A stretch of DNA of 64,000 nucleotides from Xanthomonas fragariae (lineage in GTDB: Bacteria > Pseudomonadota > Gammaproteobacteria > Xanthomonadales > Xanthomonadaceae). A program made the translations under genes and the position numbers. The notes under the pieces were generated by a model. That model saw only the letters and a program-made list of their open reading frames with translations, searched no databases and was not told the origin of the DNA. The stretch spans positions 2,039,501 to 2,103,500 of the forward strand of contig NZ_LT853882.1 of NCBI RefSeq assembly GCF_900183975.1, given 5' to 3'. Below, in pieces: positions 58,660-64,000 of the stretch (position 1 is its first letter; each line of letters starts with the position of its first letter).

Positions 58660-60129
58660 TCAGGCCTTGGCCAGACGGCTGTGGCGGATGCCGTAGCCGA
58701 AATAGATAAACAGACCGATCACGGTCCAGCCCACAAATACCTTCCAGTGCTCCTGGAACGCCTGGAAGAACAGGAACACACAGGCCAATGTACCCAGCGG
58801 GCAGATCAGCATCGCCAGCGGCACACGGAACGGACGTGGCAGATCCGGCTTGGTAAAGCGCAGCATCATCACGCCGGCACAGACGGTGGCGAAGGCGAGC
58901 AGGGTGCCCATCGACACCAGTTCGCCCAGCACGTTCAACGGAATCACCCCGGCCAGCAGCGCCGCGACCGCGCCGACAAAGATCGTGCCGACGTAGGGAG
59001 TGTGGAACTTAGGATGCACCTTGCCGAACAGTGCGGGCATCAACCCATCCTTGGCCATGGTGTAGAAGATGCGTGGCTGCGCCATCAGCATCACCAGCAC
59101 CACCGAGGACAGCCCGGCGATTGCGCCGATTTCCACCGCGGTTTTCAACCAGATCAGTTGCGGGTGGGCTTCCAGCGCAGTGGCCACCGGTTTGGCGGTG
59201 CCGAGCTGGGTGTAAGGCAGCAATCCGGTCAACACCGCGCAGACGATGATGTAGATGACGGTGCAGACCGCCAGCGACACCAAGATGCCGATCGGCATGT
59301 TCTTCTGCGGATCCTTGGCTTCACCGGCGGAGGTGGACACCGCGTCGAAGCCGATATACGAGAAGAACACAATGGAGGCCGCGCGAAACACCCCGCTCCA
59401 GCCGAACTGGCCCGGCCCGGTGTTCTCCGGGATGAAGGGGTGCCAGTTCGCCGGGTCGATGTAGGCAATGCCGAAGCCGACAAACAGGCAGATCACCACC
59501 ACCTTGATCGCCACCACAATTGCATTGGCGACCGCCGATTGGGTGACACCGATGTAGCACAGCACGCTCACCGCAGCGACGATCAGCACGGCCGGCAGGT
59601 TGACGATGTTGCCGGAGCTGACAAAGCCATGGCCGTCCCAGGCCAACGGCGCACCCGCCAGCTCCACCGGGAACGGAAATCCGAGGGTGCCGGTCAGGAA
59701 GCTGATCAAGTAGGCGGACCAACCGACTGCGACGCTGGAGCCAGCGAATAGGTATTCCAGCACCAAGCACCAGCCGATGAACCAGGCGATGCCTTCGCCG
59801 AGCGTAGCGTATGAATACGAATAGGCACTGCCGGAGACCGGCATCATCGCCGCGAACTCTGCATAGCACAGGCCGGCGAAGGCGCAGGCCACGCCGGCAA
59901 ACACGAATGAGAGCATCACTGCCGGGCCTGCATGGTTGGCAGCGGCCTGGCCGGTGAGGACGAAGATACCGGCGCCGATCACCGCGCCGATGCCGAGCAT
60001 GATCAGGTGCTTGGCGGTAAGGGTCCGTTGCAGCGTGGCCTCGCCTTGCAGGCTGCCTTCGACCGGTTCGCCCGCATCGACACGTCCAGCGGGTTCGATC
60101 GGTTTGACCCTCAACAGAGACTTCAACAT
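58660..60129 (-). CDS. APC-family amino acid permease (2)
   Basis: 489 residues, about 12 transmembrane segments, a clear paralogue of the next gene (shares GIGAVIG-GIFV-TGQAA and NWHPFIP). Has a longer charged N-terminus (KPIEPAGRVDAGEPVEGSLQ). ATG 60129 is preferred over 60138 because AGGG lies nine bases upstream of it. Between the two genes is a strong hairpin (about 58629-58655) that may end or attenuate transcription. Confidence 0.88.
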   Translation of the reverse strand: MLKSLLRVKPIEPAGRVDAGEPVEGSLQGEATLQRTLTAKHLIMLGIGAVIGAGIFVLTGQAAANHAGPAVMLSFVFAGVACAFAGLCYAEFAAMMPVSGSAYSYSYATLGEGIAWFIGWCLVLEYLFAGSSVAVGWSAYLISFLTGTLGFPFPVELAGAPLAWDGHGFVSSGNIVNLPAVLIVAAVSVLCYIGVTQSAVANAIVVAIKVVVICLFVGFGIAYIDPANWHPFIPENTGPGQFGWSGVFRAASIVFFSYIGFDAVSTSAGEAKDPQKNMPIGILVSLAVCTVIYIIVCAVLTGLLPYTQLGTAKPVATALEAHPQLIWLKTAVEIGAIAGLSSVVLVMLMAQPRIFYTMAKDGLMPALFGKVHPKFHTPYVGTIFVGAVAALLAGVIPLNVLGELVSMGTLLAFATVCAGVMMLRFTKPDLPRPFRVPLAMLICPLGTLACVFLFFQAFQEHWKVFVGWTVIGLFIYFGYGIRHSRLAKA

Positions 60130-60310
60130 TCGGTACATCCCTAAATGACAATGCCAAGGCGCTGGCGCCTGGACCAAGGTAGTGCGCCGCATCCCGGTAG
60201 GGCAGGCAAGCCGCCTACCTTGCCAAAGCTACGCGCTCTCGACAAGCACGTACGCAGCATGAATGACGATAATTGCCACCTATCCTACGACTAGAGACCA
60301 GGAACGATAG

Positions 60311-60898
60311 ATGGCGGATGCAACTGTGCAACAGCAATTGGCGGCCTACCGCGTGCGCTGGCCAGATGAGGCCGAGCTCGCCGAGCAGTTCGCGCAGCTG
60401 CTGGACGATGCCACCGATCCGTTCGTGCGCGAGCGTGTCGAAGGGCATTTCACCGGCTCGGCATGGCTGGTCAGCGCCGACGGAACACGCACGCTGCTGA
60501 CCCATCACCGCAAGCTGCAACGCAAGCTGCAACGCTGGCTGCAGCCGGGCGGACACGCCGACGGCGACCGCGATCTGGCGCAGGTCGCGTTGCGCGAAGC
60601 GGAAGAGGAATCAGGCTTGAACGGTTTGCGCCTGCTCGATGCGGATATCTTCGATTTGGACCGCCACTGGATTCCAGCGCATGGCGAGGTCGCCGGGCAC
60701 TGGCATTACGACGCGCGCTATGTCGTGGTGGCCGGTGCAGACGAGGAATTCGAAGTCAGCGAGGAATCGCTGGCGTTGGCCTGGCGCCCGATCGCCGAGT
60801 TACTTGCAGAGCCAGCGCTGGATCCATCGATGCGGCGCTTGGCGGAGAAGTGGGTGGGGCGTGGGTGTCAAGCAGCTGGATTGAGCAAAACGTGCTGA
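60311..60898 (+). CDS. Nudix hydrolase
   Basis: 195 residues. The Nudix box lies at about residues 80-102: GGHADGDRDLAQVALREAEE then ESGL, with the REAEEESG core intact and Asp in place of the usual earlier Glu. N-terminal region ERVEGHFTGSAWLVSADGTR is typical of a group acting on small nucleoside-diphosphate derivatives; substrate unknown. Divergent from the permease gene. Confidence 0.88.
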   Translation: MADATVQQQLAAYRVRWPDEAELAEQFAQLLDDATDPFVRERVEGHFTGSAWLVSADGTRTLLTHHRKLQRKLQRWLQPGGHADGDRDLAQVALREAEEESGLNGLRLLDADIFDLDRHWIPAHGEVAGHWHYDARYVVVAGADEEFEVSEESLALAWRPIAELLAEPALDPSMRRLAEKWVGRGCQAAGLSKTC

Positions 60899-61027
60899 AT
60901 GCCCCAACCCCTCTTGCGCGGGGAGGGGGCTGGGGTGAGGGTATGGGCGACTGGAATTCTCGATGCGCCTCTACCTTCTTCTCTCCATGAGGGGGACCAA
61001 TGTCCCCGCAGGAAAAGGGATTCAAAT
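60899..61027. other. Convergent intergenic with GC-rich inverted repeat
   Basis: CCCCTCTTGCGCGGGGAGGGGG around 60905-60930 can fold back; such CCCTCTCCCGC...GGGAGAGGG-like stretches recur in xanthomonad intergenic DNA and may act as a bidirectional terminator between the Nudix gene and serA. Confidence 0.4.
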
Positions 61028-62269
61028 TCAAAACAAAATTCGCGTCCGCAACGTTCCCTGGATTAACGCCAGCGCTTGTTTCAATGCAATGGCTTGCGTC
61101 TCGCTGGCGCTGATGTCGATCACCACGTAGCCAACCTTGGGGTCGGTGCGCAGGAACTGGCCGTCGATGTTGACATTATGGCGCGAGAATAATTCGTTGA
61201 TCTGCGACAGCACGCCCGGCACGTTGCGATGGATATGCAGCAAGCGCAGGCTGTCGGGGTGCTCGGGCAGGGTGACTTCGGGGAAATTCACCGCCGACAA
61301 GGTGCTGCCATTGTCGCTATAACGCACCAACTTGGCGGCCACTTCGACACCGATATTGTCCTGCGCCTCCAACGTGCTGCCGCCCACGTGCGGGGTCAGG
61401 ATCACGTTGTCGTGCGCGGTCAACGGCGATTCGAATGCATCGCCATTGCCCTTGGGTTCGATCGGGAACACGTCCACCGCCGCGCCGCCGATCTGGCCTG
61501 AGGTCAGCGCGGCATCCAGCGCATCGATGTCGATCACAGTGCCGCGCGAGGCGTTGATCAGATGCGCGCCGTGCTTCATGCGCGCCAGCTCCGCTGCGCC
61601 GATCATGTCCTTGGTCGACCGCGTCTCGGGCACGTGCAAAGTCACCACGTCCGAGCGTGCCAGCAGATCGTCCAGGTCGATCGCCGCGCGGGCGTTGCCC
61701 AGCGACAGCTTGGTTTCGATGTCGTGGAAGATCACCTGCATTCCCAACGATTCGGCCAGCACGCCGACCTGGGTGCCGATGTGTCCGTAACCGACGATGC
61801 CGAGCACCTTGCCGCGCGTTTCGTGGCTACCAGTAGCCGACTTCGACCAACCACCACGATGGCATTGCGCATTCTTCTGCGGGATGCCACGCAGCAACAG
61901 AATCGCCTCAGCGATGACCAGTTCGGCCACGCTGCGGGTGTTTGAGTAGGGTGCATTGAACACAGGAATGCCGGCCAGTTCGACCGCATCCAGATCGACC
62001 TGATTGGTGCCGATGCAGAAGCAACCCACCGCGATCAACCGCTTGGCATGCGCCAGCACCTCGGCGCTCAACTGCGTACGCGAGCGGATGCCAACGATGT
62101 GCGCGTCGGCGATGCGCGCCTTGAGTTCGTCTTCCGGCAACGACTTGGCATGCAGTTCGATCTGCGAATAACCGGCGGCGCGGAACACGTCCACGGCGGT
62201 CTGGCTGATGCCTTCCAGCAACAGAACGCGGATGTCCTGCTTGGGAAACGAGGTTCTTTTCGGCGACAT
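61028..62269 (-). CDS. serA: D-3-phosphoglycerate dehydrogenase
   Basis: First step of serine synthesis. 413 residues: the 2-hydroxyacid dehydrogenase core with VLGIVGYGHIGTQVGVLAES (NAD Rossmann motif), NASRGTVIDIDAL and HVGGSTLEAQDNI (catalytic His), then a C-terminal ACT domain (about 340-413; HIHRNVPGVLSQINELFSRH) for serine feedback. ATG 62269 (MSPKRTSFPK) chosen. Divergent from a D-2-hydroxyglutarate dehydrogenase-like gene. Confidence 0.95.
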   Translation of the reverse strand: MSPKRTSFPKQDIRVLLLEGISQTAVDVFRAAGYSQIELHAKSLPEDELKARIADAHIVGIRSRTQLSAEVLAHAKRLIAVGCFCIGTNQVDLDAVELAGIPVFNAPYSNTRSVAELVIAEAILLLRGIPQKNAQCHRGGWSKSATGSHETRGKVLGIVGYGHIGTQVGVLAESLGMQVIFHDIETKLSLGNARAAIDLDDLLARSDVVTLHVPETRSTKDMIGAAELARMKHGAHLINASRGTVIDIDALDAALTSGQIGGAAVDVFPIEPKGNGDAFESPLTAHDNVILTPHVGGSTLEAQDNIGVEVAAKLVRYSDNGSTLSAVNFPEVTLPEHPDSLRLLHIHRNVPGVLSQINELFSRHNVNIDGQFLRTDPKVGYVVIDISASETQAIALKQALALIQGTLRTRILF

Positions 62270-62479
62270 GGGGGAGCGCGCATTGCAGCAATCGGGTCGG
62301 CAACTATGCCAGATGGGGTGCCCGATTGGGCGGCCACACTGCCGCGTCTGCACAGGCAGAGTCCTTGCGGTGCAACGGTTTCAGCTGAATCCAACCCCGC
62401 TTCGGCACCACGCGCCGCAACTGGACGAAGCTGGCGCACACTGGCACGCTGTGCGGTTCCTCCTGCAGCGCCGCGTGCC

Positions 62480-63898
62480 ATGACCGATCCCCGCATTGTT
62501 TCCTTGCAACAGGCCGTGCCCGCGTTGCGTTTGAAGACCGAGCCGGCCGACCTGGAGCATTACGGCCGCGACTGGACGCGGCGCTGGACGCCGAACCCGC
62601 TCGCCATCGCGCTGCCTGGTTCGGTGGACGAAGTCCAAGCGGTGGTGCGCTGGGCAAATGCGCAAGGCGTGGCGGTGGTGCCATCGGGCGGACGCACCGG
62701 CCTGTCTGGCGGTGCAGTGGCCGCCAACGGCGAGCTGGTGCTGAGCCTGGAGCGCTTGAACAAGCCGCTGGATTTCAATGCCGTGGATCGCACCCTCACC
62801 GTGCAGGCTGGCATGCCGCTGGAAGCGGTACACAATGCCGCGCGCGAGCATGGTCTGGTCTATCCGGTGGACTTCGCAGCGCGTGGTTCGTGTTCGATCG
62901 GCGGCAATATCGCCACCAATGCCGGCGGCATCCGCGTGATCCGCTATGGCAATACGCGCGAATGGGTGGCCGGTTTGAAAGTGGTCACTGGTGCAGGCGA
63001 GCTGCTAGAACTCAACAATGCGTTGTTGAAAAACTCCAGCGGCTACGATTTCCGCCATCTGATGATCGGCTCCGAGGGCACGCTCGGTATCGTGGTAGAA
63101 GCGACGTTGCGGCTGACCGACCCGCCGCCGCCAAGCAACGTGATGCTGCTGGCGCTGCCCTCGTTCGAGGTGTTGATGCAGGTGTTTGCCGCGTTCCGCG
63201 CGCAGCTGCGTCTGGAAGCGTTCGAATTCTTCACCGACCGCGCGCTGGAGCACGTGCTTGCGCACGGGGCGCAAGCGCCGTTTGCCGAGGTCCATCCGTA
63301 TTACGTGGTCACCGAATTCGCCGCAGGCGATGAGGCGCAGGAAGCCTCTGCGATGGCCGCGTTCGAGACCTGCATGGATCAAGGCTGGGTCAGCGATGGA
63401 GTGATCAGCCAGAGCGATGCACAGGCAGCCCAACTATGGCGGCTGCGCGAAGGCATCACCGAGGCGCTGGCGCGCTACACGCCATACAAGAACGATGTGT
63501 CGGTGCGCATCTCTGCGATGCCGGCATTTTTGGCCGAAACGCAGGCGTTATTGCACGATGCCTATCCGCACTTCGATGTGGTGTGGTTCGGCCATATCGG
63601 CGATGGCAACTTGCATATCAACGTGCTCAAGTCCGACGACACGACGCGAGCCGATTTCGTGGCTGCCTGCGATCAGGTGACCAAGTTGTTGGCGCAAGCC
63701 TTGCAGCGTTTCGATGGCAGCATCTCCGCCGAACATGGCATCGGCTTGGTCAAGAAGGCGTACCTGTGGAGTACGCGCTCTGCGGCCGAAATCGCGTTGA
63801 TGCGTGGGATCAAACATGTGCTTGATCCTCATCTTTTGCTGAATCCCGGCAAGCTGTTCGAGATGGACGACGCGCCGGTTACCACGCGTGCCGGTTAG
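62480..63898 (+). CDS. FAD-linked D-2-hydroxyglutarate dehydrogenase (GlcD/DLD family)
   Basis: 472 residues. FAD_binding_4 domain with VVPSGGRTGLSGGAV and GNIATNAGGIRVIRYG, then the C-terminal FAD-oxidase domain with WFGHIGDGNLHIN (metal-binding His) and SAEHGIGLVKK. The family includes D-lactate, glycolate and D-2-hydroxyglutarate enzymes. Position next to serA argues for D-2-hydroxyglutarate: SerA makes it as a by-product when driven by 2-oxoglutarate, and in Pseudomonas a D2HGDH clears it. The specificity is inference. ATG 62480 chosen. Confidence 0.8.
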   Translation: MTDPRIVSLQQAVPALRLKTEPADLEHYGRDWTRRWTPNPLAIALPGSVDEVQAVVRWANAQGVAVVPSGGRTGLSGGAVAANGELVLSLERLNKPLDFNAVDRTLTVQAGMPLEAVHNAAREHGLVYPVDFAARGSCSIGGNIATNAGGIRVIRYGNTREWVAGLKVVTGAGELLELNNALLKNSSGYDFRHLMIGSEGTLGIVVEATLRLTDPPPPSNVMLLALPSFEVLMQVFAAFRAQLRLEAFEFFTDRALEHVLAHGAQAPFAEVHPYYVVTEFAAGDEAQEASAMAAFETCMDQGWVSDGVISQSDAQAAQLWRLREGITEALARYTPYKNDVSVRISAMPAFLAETQALLHDAYPHFDVVWFGHIGDGNLHINVLKSDDTTRADFVAACDQVTKLLAQALQRFDGSISAEHGIGLVKKAYLWSTRSAAEIALMRGIKHVLDPHLLLNPGKLFEMDDAPVTTRAG

Positions 63899-63931
63899 TC
63901 TCTCAACACCTTCAACGGAATCGATACGCCA

Positions 63932-64000
63932 ATGATGCGCTCTCTCGTGTTTTGCGCTTTGACGCTGCTGCCGCTGGCAGCATTCGCATCCAGTCTGGCC
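63932..64000 (+). CDS. Exported protein, N-terminal signal peptide only (runs off window)
   Basis: MMRSLVFCALTLLPLAAFAS is a signal peptide of a gene continuing past 64000. A second ATG at 63935 is possible. Family not visible from the signal peptide alone. Confidence 0.5.
   Translation, partial: MMRSLVFCALTLLPLAAFASSLA

Overview
The window looks like chromosome of Xanthomonas oryzae, probably pv. oryzae or oryzicola. Reasons are the high-GC gamma-proteobacterial housekeeping genes in xanthomonad order, the very dense insertion-sequence load with many decayed genes, and a textbook PIP box (the HrpX operator of plant-pathogenic Xanthomonas). The species call is inference; no 16S or marker locus is present.

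Layout. 1-12.1 kb is conserved core: a TraB-family fragment, a decayed GNAT gene, the agmatine genes aguB-aguA, rpmJ, and a rightward run cmk-rpsA-ihfB-lapA-lapB, then a WecA/MraY-type glycosyltransferase, a WbpM-type dehydratase and galU (envelope polysaccharide precursors). 12.2-16.9 kb is wreckage: a kefB-like antiporter gene with three lesions, then a pile of nested or abutting ISs. 17.2-21.7 kb returns to core (DUF1244 gene, folD, guaB, guaA).

21.7-35.5 kb is an integrated, degraded plasmid-like island. It has a P4-type integrase just after guaA, an AlpA-like regulator, IncQ-type repA and repC with five 22-bp iterons that run into the end of repC, solitary IncP-1-type oriV iterons, three KorB-type operators, a TraK-like gene, an RP4-type oriT, a FitAB-type toxin-antitoxin pair, a trbJ with a stop codon, and a second partial copy of the iteron region. 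It therefore reads as an IncQ/IncP-1 chimera that has been cut up by ISs.

35.5-40.8 kb holds a candidate HrpX-controlled type III effector gene on the minus strand. It has a perfect PIP box with a -10 box 30 bp away, nested protein repeats and a hexanucleotide satellite. Two more IS5-family elements, two gene remnants and another large IS copy follow.

41-50.2 kb carries hisS, a TrpR-family regulator with an inverted-repeat operator, and the complete histidine operon hisG-D-C-B-H-A-F-IE with overlapping genes. 50.4-64 kb carries a secreted phosphoesterase, a membrane protein, an IS remnant, a C13 (caspase-like) lipoprotein, the methionine-salvage genes mtnB-mtnD-mtnC, two tandem APC transporters, a Nudix hydrolase, and serA divergent from a D-2-hydroxyglutarate dehydrogenase-type gene.

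The same about 1507-bp IS5-family element (called element C here) occurs seven times, whole or partial. The three copies with an intact frame share a Tyr beside the second catalytic Asp, and all four broken copies carry Asp there. Several IS copies have unrelated flanks without target duplications, which suggests recombination between copies has rearranged this part of the chromosome.
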